Part shown: positions 1-11,696 of the stretch, piece after piece | Position numbering within the stretch: the first letter of the stretch is position 1 | How the letters are laid out: each line of letters starts with the position of its first letter | Assembly (NCBI RefSeq): GCF_016906535.1 | Contig: NC_057370.1 | Span: 806,001 to 870,000, forward strand | Direction: 5' to 3' | Origin: Rhizoctonia solani | Lineage: Eukaryota; Basidiomycota; Agaricomycetes; Cantharellales; Ceratobasidiaceae | Length of the DNA stretch: 64,000 nucleotides | Program-made: the position numbers and the translations under genes | Notes under the pieces: generated by a model | Databases searched by the model: none | What the model saw: only the letters and a program-made list of their open reading frames with translations | Told to the model about the DNA's origin: nothing

Positions 1-723
1 AAAGAGTAAGTGTCTGGAGTGCTGGCTGAGAGAGTGGCTGATGGTGTTGTCAGAGCAAGTACGCTGAAAGAATATGTCGAAGGGCGATACCCAAGCGGGA
101 AGTCAATTGGTCGTTTGTATGATATGGAGTTCTCGGTCGCTGAAGACAGGCCGGAGACCGATGTGCGAGCCAATGCAGAAAGGACGGTGAGTAGATGATT
201 GATGTGAGTGGAGCGTTAGCTGAGCTCTGGAATATCTCAGGGCACAATCGCGTTCATGTCCTCCCAGCTTCTGTCGGAAGAGCCAGCCCGGCACACGTTC
301 ATGCATGACCTTGAGTCTTTCCTGTGGGTGCTGGTATGGCTGGTCGCCGTGCATGCGCGGGAGTATAATCAGCACAATGCAAATTTGCTGCGCGAAAAAC
401 TATGCTCGCCGGACGACAGCTTCAAGTCATTTTTTATCGCCAACTCAGACAGAGCTCGTGCGCAAATGGCAAGGGTAATCGATTCGGCGGACACGGATTG
501 GGCGTATGCACGGAAAGTTATACTCCGTTTCGCTCGATTCCTCCATCAAAACTTATATAGACAAGGAGATATTGCATCTGATGACGATTCGTCGGAACCG
601 GAATCGGAGCCCTTGTCTGGGACAACAAAACTAAGCTGCGAGGAGAAATGGGGTCTAATTAGGACCCTGATCGGGATTTTGACGTGGCAATCGTCAAGTT
701 ACAGTCTTCCTCTCATTGATTAA
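1..723 (+). CDS. FunK1-type protein kinase, C-terminal part (5' truncated by window)
   Basis: Two exons are visible. The first runs from the window edge to 186, an intron occupies 187-240 (GTGAGT...CAG, phase 0), and the second exon reads GTIAFMSSQLL followed by HTFMHDLESFLWVLVWL and stops at 723. The G-T-x-x-FMS-x-xLL segment followed by H-x-x-HDLESFxxVLxW is the hallmark of the basidiomycete FunK1 kinase family, a fungal expansion related to aminoglycoside phosphotransferase/protein kinase folds. Here it corresponds to the activation-loop/APE-equivalent region and the helix after it. The C-terminal tail is acidic (DDDSSEPESEP). The N-lobe and the catalytic HRD/DFG residues lie outside the window, so activity cannot be judged. 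These kinases are usually multi-copy and of unknown substrate. Confidence 0.75.
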
Positions 724-2722
724 GGACTTTCACCTTTCGTTGAACTATAGCAGTATCCTTACTACATATGCTATATCTCTACCATTAGTTGTTTATCTTG
801 GAATAGATGGGACGGCACAATTGCTTCCTCCACATCTCTTTTATCTCTTTCCTTACCTCTGCCCACTATCGTTTCTATGAAGCGCTTAACCAGCATTCCG
901 CCCGGGAATATCGTTCGACCTTTACCGTACTGGAATCCTGTGGAGATCGGCTCTGAATGGAAAGGACTTGCGGGTACGACTTCTGTGTTTAGTAAATGTA
1001 ATGAACGTGTTGGGAGCGATTCAGAGATTGTCTCAAGTTGTAACTGTTTCGATCAAGCTCCATTGTATACTCAGGCTTGTTCAATCAGCGTGCGTCGACT
1101 CTCATAGCTTCACCCTGGCAAACTTATCCTCTGCCCGCTGGTCCTTGTCGGCCACGAGACCCAGACCGGTGAGGGTTGGGGAACCCCCGCGGCTGCGAAG
1201 CAGCGAGGGTGGACCAGGGACTCGCTCTTTTATTTATTTTAATACACGTCCATATAAACGTGACTCGCTGCATGCTCCGGCTAAGTCGCTATTTTGCGAC
1301 TCCGCTGGCTTCGTCGTAAAATGTCCAACTCATTGTGCGTTGGGTGTCGTTGGGACTTTCGTGTGTGTTTGTATGCTCGACCGGCGCTCATTCGGCTGCC
1401 TCAACGCTCTGTTTCGAGGTTGCTTCCCCATTAGTGAGAATGTCTGCACGAGAGTGGGTCTCGGCTATGAACAACGGCCAGCTCAACGTCCTCCAGGTGG
1501 GTGGGATCCGATGTGTGAAGGCCATGTAGGCCGAGGGGGGTAGCTTGACCTTCTCGGTGCCGGCGAAGGCTATTCCTTGGACGGCGCGTCAGCCGGGTAA
1601 GCCCGCAGTGGGGCCCGCAGTTAGGACCGTGACGGCGGAACGGTTGGCCGGGTTAATTGGCAATGGCCACCCGCGCCTTGCCACACCTGCGGCCCTTTAC
1701 TTGGGCATTGGGATGGGTGACTGCAGTTGCACAGTGACGTGGATATCAAACCTGAGTGCCAAAACCATGTCAATTTTGTAACTGATCATATGAAATCTGA
1801 CTATATGTGCCGGTATCGAGCTTCAGTTCTACACTCCACTCGTAAATTCAGCTCAACCAATAGCCTCTACATTGTAGCCATCTTCCGCTTTTTTTTTAAA
1901 AAAAAAAACTCTACTATCGTATTATAGACTTAAGACCTATAGAGTACATGCAATGAGATCCGGAATGCTCAAGCCCAATCAATGACTTATCCTTGGGTTT
2001 TAAAGAAATAACTCATTCAACTTGGATTTTTAGCTGTACTGAGTTGGTCCCTTTGGCGTACATTAACTAAGTATCACACTGTATGGAACAACTAGCCACA
2101 GTGAGGTTACAACACTAAGCATACACAACCAGTTTGTCTCGTATTGTGAATGTGTAGCTACGTACATTGCCAGTGCTATACTGTAAGCTTGACGTTTACC
2201 TATAAAACCAAATTTGGCACAGCCCTGTTATATTTTTTGCTCAAAATTGCTCTCGTTGGGTACCTTAGGCCAGAGTGATTTTAAAATTGTACTTGGCCCA
2301 GTTAGCACAATGTCAAAAGTGTAGAATGTGTAATTATACTCAAGGGTATTTCTGTCAGGTGTGGCACAGTATGCCAATTTTTGAAATGGAGTTTACTGGC
2401 TGGGGAAGAGAAAGTGAGCAGTGGGGTTTTGAGTTTGACTCTGGCCTAAGGTGTCTGTTGGTGTAGAAATGCGCATTTACTGTCAATTTTATTGTTAGTG
2501 CTGGGTAGGAGCTGCCTTCCTCAGGCTTAGTGGCGGGCAATTGCTGTCGTCAGCTTTACAAGTTTTACAGGTTCAGTAAACTAACAAATCTTCACCTGTG
2601 ATTACACACATGAATATATGCGCAACAAGATGTAAAATACATGGGCAAAAACGCTACGATAAGATTGGTTTAATGAAATTAGAGTGTGATTCTAACACTA
2701 ACACTGGATAATACCTCGAACT
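724..2722. other. Intergenic stretch with a GC-rich degenerate island
   Basis: No convincing gene. About 1100-1740 is clearly more GC-rich than its flanks and holds overlapping open frames with no recognisable domain, interrupted by stops; it looks like a decayed mobile-element or imported fragment. A T-run followed by an A-run lies near 1890-1907. The remainder to 2722 is AT-rich with no coding signal I trust. Confidence 0.4.
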
Positions 2723-3906
2723 CTATCGCGTCTTTAATAAACTCCTCCAACTATCCATGATCCTTGTGCCACTACGCTTTAAATGGTACCTTCCCGCCTT
2801 GTTACCCATCGACCGGCATCCGACATAGGCTCCACAAACATGTTCCAGGTGACAGGCACACCCAAGATCGAGATCGTATCCTTCCTCAACAAGGTCCCAA
2901 GTACTCTCTTCATAAATCTCGTCCGCAATCAGAGGCGAACTGCTTCTACTACTCATACTGCTAAACCCACAATCATCGGTCGATACAGATGAAGAATCTG
3001 AAGAAGATTGTGCATATCTCAAGTGAGAGAGAACAAATTGCCGAGGTATAGAATCCAATGCTTTGATATTGGATCCGTTTGTACATTTTGAAGGGACGAA
3101 GCGAGTGGCGGGTTGGAGATCCATAGGCTTTCGAAGTTGATCTCGCTGGTCACAAGAAGAATTCGTACAGAAATTCGCCGTCTTTTGACAACCCACGATC
3201 CGCGTCCTCTTGACTTGAGAAACCTTTGAAGGATATGGCAGTGGTGTCAGGATCTCCTCGAGTGAAAGCGGAACAGGCAGTTTGACCCCAAAATGGTATT
3301 GTTCGACACCTGAGACAGGGAGCGAGCGCCAATTGGTGAATAGTTCGAAATGACGAATCTTCCAGGCTGCGATCAGCTCATTCAATATATCGAGCGGATT
3401 GGACAATAGCGTTTCGGCGTCATTGATAGAACCGACCAGGTACTTCTGCTCCTCACGAGATAGATGAGAGATGAGAGGAGACACGATGATGTTCAAGATG
3501 GCTCCAGCTTGCTATGTACAATAATGTTCAAGATTGAATGGACGAGTGAGCATTTAGCCAAATAAATGCTTACCTTGAAATTCCTAAGAGTTTTATCGTG
3601 AACGTAGCTGTGACGAGAAGACATGACACGAAGCTCAGGAAGGTAAAGCTGGGCCAGGGTATATGCGTGATCGGTCATCGGTACCTTGACTAGCCTGCGA
3701 TCTTGTAAAAGAGAATAAAGATTCTGTAGACATGATATGGAGTAAATAAACTAACTACCATTGATCCCGGATGGGAGGAGGCTTAAAATAAATCGAGTTG
3801 CATCACACACTCTCTCAGTGATATGCCCAAATCCAGAAAGAAGAGAGTATGCAACAAACTTTGCATTACAGTCGAGTGACACCGGGTGTCGGACACAAGA
3901 GGACAT
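2723..3906 (-). CDS. Orphan family member A (lineage-restricted hypothetical protein)
   Basis: I do not recognise a named domain. Reconstructed exons: 3906-3759 (starts MSSCVRHP), 3701-3574, and 3511-2723. The first acceptor is the TTTACAAG at 3702, chosen because it keeps the reading frame into exon 2. The protein is about 354 residues. The conserved part, shared with three other loci in this window, has AKFVAYSLLSGF near residue 15, LAQLYLPELRVMSSR in exon 2, IIVSPLISHLS early in exon 3, then DAETLLSNPLDILNELI and W-x4-HFEL. The last 150 residues are low-complexity, Ser-rich and then basic. The mostly alpha-helical conserved region suggests a small globular domain with a variable tail. No signal peptide or membrane segment is visible. 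Function unknown. Confidence 0.7.
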
Positions 3907-4320
3907 CTTTCTGTCGTTCGAAATTTGACTGGAGCGCGGAGGTTGGTGAGGCTGGGGAGGGCCCGAGGGTTTAGAAGATGGCAGGGGGCTTATATACGTC
4001 GGATTCTCACGTATTGACGCATGGCAACTGCATGTCGTTTTACAGACATTTCAGTCAAACTATTTCATCAACGTCGACGATCGGGTGGGGAAGATTACTG
4101 TGAGCAGCGCCAAATTGGCAATCGAAGTGCCGAGAATGATCGACGTACCCAAACATCATGCGCCGATCATAGGGGCGCCGCTTCGAGACTCATTCAGGGT
4201 TAAGTAAATTGTCGAAAAGTAGATAATGTGAAATTTGGTACACGATAACTAAGTACGTGGAGAGCGAAACCACGATGCAATATGATATACATGTTTTCCA
4301 ATGTGATTCAGAACCGCCGT
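3907..4320. other. Intergenic, upstream of family member A
   Basis: Promoter side of member A and 3' side of SEC63. No coding signal. The sequence GGGGGCTTATATACG near 3986-4000 contains TTATATA and could be a TATA element for member A on the minus strand. Confidence 0.35.
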
Positions 4321-6828
4321 CTAATCATCATCGCTGCTATCGTCGCTGCTATCCGATTCATCCCCATCAGTATCACTCTCATCCTCACTCTCATCATCCG
4401 CCCGTCGCTTCACGGCACCACCACGCATAGCAGCCATCTGACCAGCAAGGGTATCCTCATCAGGGTCGGAAATTTCGTCTTCGGCTCCAGCCTCCTCGCT
4501 AGTAAGGGCGGAGACGTCCTCCACAGTAAGCTATATTGACGTGTTAGTTGACATGTGTCATAAGAAGTGACACGACTTACGCTAAGATCCATTGCCAAGT
4601 CATCGCCAACAAACGTATCACTGACAAACACCGCACGAAATGCATAAGTGCCAACCTGGGGTGGGGACTGGAACTGCAATTTGTACAAACGGCCCTTGGC
4701 ATCAACCCCAGATGTAGATCCAGACGCCTCAGGGACATCGCTGAACTTTTGCGGACCGAAGATAATCTTGTCACCGGGTTGGTTGCAAATCATGACCCAC
4801 CACGAAGGCTTTCGGTTCTATTTTACATTGTTAGCATGAGCATCGGGTCGTAAACAACGGACGACTTGCCTCAGGCCAGTGAGGAGCATGAACAAATTTA
4901 GTAAGGTCGGTTGCTTCATCGTCCAAAGGCTCAGTTTCATGCCTGGTAGCCAAGAAAGCGTTCTCCCGTTCGTCAAGGGCCTTGGCTGCCGCCTTTGCCT
5001 CCTCAACGCTCAGCTCGGTCTCTTTCTCCTTGCCTTCAGGTTTTATACGGGGTATAACTTGTGCACGGAACAATAGGTTGACAATTGCGTTCGGGGTAAC
5101 AATGCGTTCACCAATGACCTTGAACTTGGCGTCAATAATATCGAGTTTACCCGAGTTTGCAGCGGCAGCGCGGACACCCGAGGCGACATCCTTGTCACTG
5201 AGATTCGAGAGCAGCTCAGAGACCTCGCCCGAACGAACGGCGGCAGTGTCCTCCTTCTTAACATTGGGGTACTGGAGAAGCGCTGTAGAAGGTGACTCAA
5301 TCAAGGGTGAAGGAAGTATAGCCTGTGCAAGATAGGCGTGAAGATGCATGAGCTGAAGTGAAGAAGCAGCCCAGTTACGAGAGAGCGTCATGGTGAGGAG
5401 AGAGGTAAGGAGAGTGGGTGCGCGCAAAATGAGAGTGGCTTGTTCTGTACTAAGCGTAAGTACTGATCCTCATCATACGCAAGTAGGATAAACGAACCTT
5501 TGCGTAAAACATCGTTGTTGACCGGGAGGCGTAAAAGGTGAGCATACAACAGGACCAATGCGCGACGTGCCTCTGGAACTTTGGCAGTCTATTATAGTGC
5601 TTGTTAAATACATTGCACGTGAGGGAAATGTTTGGTACTTACCTGAGCAACAGTGCTCCACCTTGGGCCCAAAAGGACCTTGATCTCGGTTTCGAGTCCG
5701 TTCAAATCGTCCTCAACCGCCGGAGTATGGGCAACCTTCCTGGAGAACGCCTTTTGTTCGGCAGAGAAACCACGGCTTAACAAGCTGACCAAAAAGTCGA
5801 TAGAGGCATCTTCTGTAACTCCTTTGAAGAATAAAGATGCGGTGTTTCCGTGAACGCCATCTTTGGTAAGACCTCGCGATCCGAACCACCAACGACCCTA
5901 AAGATATGTTAGAGAAAGCTAGATTCATCAAGCTGAGGATACGTACGACTACGAGAGGGAGAATGCCCATGAAGATCGCACCATAGAAAGCAAGGACAAA
6001 CATCGAGTTTTTGCCTTCAACGACCCATTTGGGGATCGCAATCCCGACGCTGAATTCCTGTTTACCATCTGGGTGGCCATACTGCTCCAAATTTTGGCGA
6101 ACAGTCTCATCGGTCAACCTTGACTAACGTTAGCACATGGCTTTTCCTATGGAGAGAATGAGCATACGATTTGTAGGCCTTGGTAAGCTCGACGAAATGC
6201 GCCGCGACAGACTCCATGGTTTGGTTAGCAACAAGCTTGACCTTGTCAGGATGGCTAATCTAACTGTAAGCGTTGAACTGAGATCACAAGTCATTCGAAC
6301 TCACAATTTAACGGAGAGTTTTTTGTAGTGGCGTTTGATATCCTTCTCGCTGGTACCCTGGATGCGACGCACGTCAGTACCTAATCCAGTAGATCACACG
6401 TGCACATACGGCTTTAATACCAAGAATTTCGAAGGGATTGTAAATTTTTGTATCGCTCTTTGTAGTGGCGGCATTGTATGCGACGGCTCCGAAGACAGCC
6501 CAGAGAGCAATAGTCACAAGTAGCCTATAACGTGTACTCAGTATGGATGCTCTGATCGACGCTACAGTACATACTTGGGACCAAGCTTTACAGAGGACAC
6601 TCCGGACTTCTTTAACTTCTCTTCTTTCTTTTTGCATTCTGGACATTTACAAGAAACAGTCTTCTTGGTGGCTACAACCAAAATTGTCTATTAACGGAAA
6701 CCTGCGGGATAAATTAACAACTTACGACCAGATGACTTGAACGACAGAGTCAATGGTATTAACACAAGCGACAGAAATGTCAGTATAAAGTACGAGGCCA
6801 GCCCGCCCTCGTAGTTGTACTGGGCCAT
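4321..6828 (-). CDS. SEC63: ER translocation protein Sec63 (J-domain protein)
   Basis: Sec63 is the ER membrane J-protein that recruits Hsp70/BiP to the Sec61 channel for post-translational import. The start at 6828 gives MAQYNYEGGLASYFILTF, a short lumenal N-terminus followed by a membrane span. Next come a lysine-rich stretch with CKCPEC, a second hydrophobic segment (LLVTIALWAVFGAVAY), and a J-domain opening YNPFEILGI with KRHYKKLSVKFHPDK, so the HPD triad is intact. The post-J segment contains LEQYGHPDG and VGIAIPKWVVE, then another membrane span, all typical of Sec63. The C-terminal half matches the Sec63/Brl region, and the protein ends in an acidic tail (DDSSDDD) like yeast Sec63. At least nine short introns are present. 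It is transcribed divergently from the phosphomannose isomerase gene. Confidence 0.93.
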
Positions 6829-6990
6829 GACGAAGGTCGATGGATGATGTGGTTAGAGACAATCCGCCACGTCGCGTCTTGCTGGCACCTATCCTAAGCG
6901 CCGATCCTAAGCGCTAATGTCACGTGTACAAATAAAGCGCGCCTTGATCGACACCAGGGAGCCAACCCTGACGATCACTCTACACTCAAT
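6829..6990. promoter_or_regulatory. Bidirectional promoter between SEC63 and phosphomannose isomerase
   Basis: This 162 bp spacer separates two divergent start codons. It contains two copies of TAAGCGC (6895-6901 and 6908-6914) within a direct repeat GATCCTAAGCGC/TATCCTAAGCGC-like block, and a CACGTG palindrome at 6921-6926. The heptamer recurs in other housekeeping promoters of this window. A regulatory role is inferred. Confidence 0.5.
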
Positions 6991-8549
6991 ATGGCATCCC
7001 AAAGCGTGTTTCGAATTGTGGCTGGCGCCAACTCTTACGACTGGGGAAAGATCGGCAAGAACTCCAAGGCGGGCCAATATGCTCGTGCAGACCCCGAGTT
7101 TAAGCTTCAAGAGGAGAAACCATACTCTGAGGTGTGTATTCAACGGTCCTCATGTCCATGACATTTATACCCCCAGGCTAGCTCTGGATGGGAACCCATC
7201 CGACCCTGCCCTCCAAGCTTCAATCAGGGGAGAAACTCTACGATCATCTACAAGCACACCCCGAACTTCTTGGGGATAAAGTGCGCAAGCAATACGGCGG
7301 CGATCTCCCTTTCCTGTTCAAGGTTCTGGCGATCGAAAAGGCCCTTAGCATTCAAGCCCATCCGAACAAAAAACTAGCCGAGAAACTACACAATGAACGA
7401 CCAGATGTGTACAAGGGCACGTCCAATCCATGACATCACTATCATACCTATAACTCACACCTCACTCACAGATGATAACCACAAAGTACGTGCAAAACGG
7501 ACCGACTTCATCGCCATACCGGTACTTGACTATGCATACAGCCAGAGATGGCCATCGCAATCACACCCTTTTCCGGATTCTGCAACTTCCGCCCGCTATC
7601 CGAAATATCCACTTTTTTGTCCGCCGTTCCCGAGTTCGCCTCGTTGATACCCGAAAAAGCCGCGTCCGCCTTGTCTTCTTCCCCCTCGGATCCGAAATCT
7701 ACACTCAGAGACGTATTTGGCGCACTGATGTCAGCACCCTCTGACCAAGTCCAATCCGCCCTCGATCAACTTGTCAAACGATACGAATCCGGCGGCGCCA
7801 CATCCGCCGAATCCCAAGTCGCCGATCTTGCCCAGACTCTGGCTAAACAGTATCCAGGCGACGTGGGCGTATTCTGCGTGTTTTTGCTCAATGTCGTCAA
7901 GTTGAACGAGGGCGAGGCCATGTTCTTGCAAGCGGATGAGCCACATGCGTATATTTCAGGTGGTAAGTCTCCCCCGTTTTGAATGGGCTCAGTGACGAAA
8001 TATACTGATTGGAGCAGATATCATTGAATGCATGGCCACGTCTGGTAAGCTCGTCCCCCCCTGTTTCACTATTATTAAATTACAATTCATTGATTGGATT
8101 AGACAATGTCGTACGGGCCGGATTGACGCCCAAATTGAGAGACGTACCCACCCTCGTATCAATGTTGACCTACAATTCGGGCCCAGCCGATGCCCAGCGT
8201 ATGGAACCAAAACCATTCAAGGGAGAATCAAGGTAAGCTCCGCATATACCCAATATTCCTTACTTAGGTGTTATTACCCAGTGACTCGGACTCTTTCACG
8301 ACCCTGTACGACCCGCCGATCCCTGAGTTTTCAGTTCTCTTGACGGACATACCGGCGGGAAAGAAAGCCTCTCACCGAGCTTTGGAAGGACCGAGCATCT
8401 TTATTGTCACTAGCGGAAGCGGAAATGTCTCAGGCCAAGAGATCAAGTCCGAGGGAGAAGTGTGGTTTGCGGGTGCAGGGCAGAGTCTCGAATTCACAGC
8501 GGGAGACCAAGGATTAGTCCTTTATCGCGCTTTCGTCGAGGTCTCATAG
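6991..8549 (+). CDS. PMI40: Mannose-6-phosphate isomerase, type I
   Basis: Interconverts fructose-6-phosphate and mannose-6-phosphate, feeding GDP-mannose for glycosylation and wall mannan; a cytosolic zinc enzyme. Exons resolve cleanly: 6991-7131, 7182-7416, 7472-7485, 7542-7962, 8018-8044, 8103-8232, 8282-8549, giving 411 residues, the normal family size. Motifs in order: GANSYDWGKIGK, LWMGTHP, IQAHPNK (the Q and H zinc ligands), DDNHKPEM (the E zinc ligand), [26 protein letters not shown] is spread over exons 4-6 and supplies the last His ligand and the active-site Arg. The third exon is only 14 nt and is preceded by a GC-AG intron (GCACGT donor). Both are required to restore the invariant D-x-NHKPE motif, which makes the model convincing. 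Confidence 0.95.
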
Positions 8550-8869
8550 ACACCTCATAGAGCTATCATCAAGTAATAGAATGCTAACAGATTCATGAAT
8601 TCTCACATGCAAGGTATAATAAACTAAACACAGCCAAAAAACACAAGCACCAAAAACGTAACACAACAGATAACAGATCGTAAAACGAAGAAATAGATAA
8701 ACATGCACAATGCAAAGCCCACCCAGGGCGATCGTGAAGTCGTGGATTATTAGGACCGGCCGGAGGGAGGGGGAATGATGGGTTTTGAATGGTGTTTCGA
8801 GTACAGTCTTGAGCATTTGATTACAGTATATACGTTTCGCCTATGGTTAGCAGTATCTGCACGCACTGC
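8550..8869. other. Convergent 3' intergenic region
   Basis: Lies between the 3' ends of the isomerase and RIC8 genes. AT-rich; nothing else seen. Confidence 0.5.
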
Positions 8870-11392
8870 CTAATCGCTATCGTCGCCCTTTTTCGGTAAA
8901 TTCTCAAACTTTCCGCTCTGGAAGGCCTCCCTAATCGGATTCTTGGCCATACCCATACGCTCCATCCTATCAAACAGAACGAATAGCTTCTCAGCTTCGC
9001 GCTGTTTCTCCTCGTCTGTCATTTCGGAAAGAGAGGGACCAGAGGGGGCTTCGCGTGTACCTAGAAAAGGACGGGATAAGTCGGATGCGAGATAGCAAGT
9101 GGGTGGGACTCACCGGTAATAGGGTTGATATCATCACCACCACTCGAAGCAGGGGGAGGAGCCATAATTCCCTTGTTGTACAGGTGCCCAGCTGCGTTGC
9201 CGTACCCAATTGCTGCTGAGAGCGCTTGGCCTATGAAATAACGGTGCGAAGGTCAGTAAGATTTGATAACACATAAATAACGAAAAGATTGTGAAATAAC
9301 AATGAGAAGGTGTACGAAACAAAATGAAAAAGCAAATGAGATGATAAGAATATGTCTCGAGTCGGGTGGAGGTAATAAAAGGATGTGCAATCCATCAACG
9401 GGGTTGCGGATCTTCTGCTAATAATTGGATTGCGGATACGAAAATCATGCATCTCCCAGGCACACACACGGAGCGGGGCCCAATCCAGTGCTCCAAAGCG
9501 CAAGCTCTCATACCCTTTGCACCCCAAATCACCAGCCACAGACTTTCTTCGAAAGCCCCAACCAAAATAAACTCATACTCGAGCCACACATCAATTCGAA
9601 AATAAACTCAAAAAACTTACCGTCTGAACCGCAAAGTACAAACAGCAACTCTCCAATTGCGTCCTTTAGTGTAGGATAGTAGACGGAAGTCATGAGCCTT
9701 ATACACCTCCCCAGGAAATCATCCTTTTTCTCAAGGGGAGACGAACGATCCCTTAGTGAGTCACGTTAGTAAAGCGCGAAACACGAGAACAAGCCAATAT
9801 ACAGAGAGCAGGACGCATATACTCACATATCAGGCGGCAAAACAACAGCGGCCATTCTCGTCCTCGCACCATCATCACCAGCAGCAAGTCTCGTCACAAG
9901 AGCAGCGATCGGCGCTCCCACCTCGTCTAACGACACGCCTTTGGATTTTGCGGCTGCCCTCACGCCCGCATCGTCAGGGTCACAGTTGCCGGGAAGGTGC
10001 AAGGCGAGAAGGTTCTGAAGAATGGAAAGTGCGCGAATAGCGGAATCTCCCGTCGGCAGCGGTGGGGACTTTCGGCCAGGCGAAGACCTGCGGTTGAGTA
10101 GATTCAATGCACGGGACAGTGGACTTCCATTTCCGCTCCCACTTCCACTTCCGTGTGCTTCTAACGGTGATCCATTCTTGTCCAAACTGGGTCTAGGCGA
10201 TTGCGTACCACTGGAGCTCGACCGACTGGGTTTAGGAGATTGCGGGAACCAAAGATGGGCAAAAGGAGCGACGGGGACGTTAAGAAGCGCATGGATTGCG
10301 TAAGTCAGATTCCCTGTAATAGGGTTAGACGGTGAGGAAGAAAGGGTATGTAAAAGTTTGATAAGTGGGGACGCCGTGCTGTATTGTGTGCCGAATAGAA
10401 GGTGTCAAGATTCGAGATATACGATATACAAGAGATATCGATGGGCAAGAGGGCGTCAAAATGTCAGTTGACCATCTCAGTTCAAAGAATGGAAGAAACA
10501 CACGGTTCGAAAACATCGTCCCAGTACTCTCCTAATACTAGTCCTGGTCCGGATTCATGACCAACTAATCTGGAATACTTGGCAACGGCAGAGAAATGAA
10601 GCTTCAAAATGTCTGTAAGGGCATCTTTGGCAAATGGAGCGTCGGATTGGCCTAGACTTTCAATTTGCTACGGGGTATGTTAGTTTAGGTAACAGGGAAG
10701 GAAGGTAGGGCGTACTTGGGCCAAGAGGTTGGGCAAACGGTGTTGTCGCACAACGCGAGAGATGAATGACCCATCGGTATGAGCCATAAAGAATAACAGT
10801 CGAGATGCCAAAAAGATGAATTCGGGAGATGACGCTTCGTTCTACCATCCGAATATCAGTATATCCTCGTACATCACTAGTAGTAGACTCACAATATAAA
10901 CCCTCGTGCAAAACTCGTCCCCATCCAAGTCAACGAGCGTTTCCCGACCAGCAGGAACAAGCAAGATAGCATTGGCAATACACCGCATGGCTTGTTTAGA
11001 AGCCTCAGCATTGGAGGAAAGGTCTTTGGCAATGTCCAGAAAGTGGCTCAAGTTCTGGTAGGCGTTAGCGCCGGTATAGGAAGAAGCTTGTGAAGCCTAC
11101 CTTTTCAGAAGCGACGACGCGTGAGCCAGATTCAAGCCTACCAAGAGACTTGATAGCCCCGAGAGCAAGTGCGATATCTATTTGGCGTTAGTTTCATTCT
11201 CTAGACATCCAGACGCGATATACCTTTCGACGCAATCCTGCCCTGTCCGTTCCGGGCAGCAACTACATCATCAATAATGAGCTGGATGAGTATTGCTCTG
11301 TCCTGGTCGTTGAATGCCCCTATAGATGCATTGGTGATATTGGCGAGAACAGTAGGCGAGGCAGAGGCACGATAGTCGGTGAGGAGGGACAT
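8870..11392 (-). CDS. RIC8: Synembryn-like protein RIC8 (G-alpha chaperone/exchange factor)
   Basis: RIC8 proteins fold G-alpha subunits and act as non-receptor exchange factors in fungal growth and pathogenicity signalling. The start at 11392 gives MSLLTDYRASASPTVLANI. Exons downstream encode an all-helical armadillo-like array: LALGAIKSLGRLESGSRVV, SKQAMRCIANAILLVPAGR, FIFLASRLLFFMAHTDGSF and AVAKYSRLVGHESGPG, the order seen in Ric8. A Ser/Gly-rich insertion (LEAHGSGSGSGNGSPLSRAL) precedes ILQNLLALHLPG. The C-terminal exon has EAEKLFVLFDRMERMGMAKN-type sequence followed by NPIREAFQSGK and stops at 8870, as in other fungal Ric8 proteins. Around eight introns are present. Identification rests on architecture and motifs, not on a database search. 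Confidence 0.85.
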
Positions 11393-11696
11393 GGTGGGCG
11401 TGTAAGGAGCGTGGTAGGGTGGTGGTAAGAGAGAGATTACTAGGCTGCTTCCGGCCCGATCACTGGCCGACGTTTCAGATGCATCAATCGCAAATTTGCT
11501 CTTGTTGCTATCCTCATTCTATCACCCGCGGCTGGAATGTAGAGCCCATGACGTCGGGAAATTAATAAATCGACATTGGTATACCAAATCGACGATTATA
11601 GATAGGGACTATTGATTTTCTAGGGGCCAGGGTTAAGCCGCGGCATCTTCCCTCTTCCATGCTAAGCGCCGTGGCGACAACTTGTACCCTCCGACC
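11393..11696. promoter_or_regulatory. Bidirectional promoter between RIC8 and Rab escort protein
   Basis: 304 bp between divergent starts. TAAGCGC occurs at 11663-11669, 27 bp before the escort protein ATG. No clear TATA element. Regulatory role inferred from recurrence of the heptamer. Confidence 0.4.

Noticed and set aside
1885..1910. T-run followed by A-run as a possible terminator or retroposon tail
   Set aside because: Isolated low-complexity sequence with no gene or element ending there.
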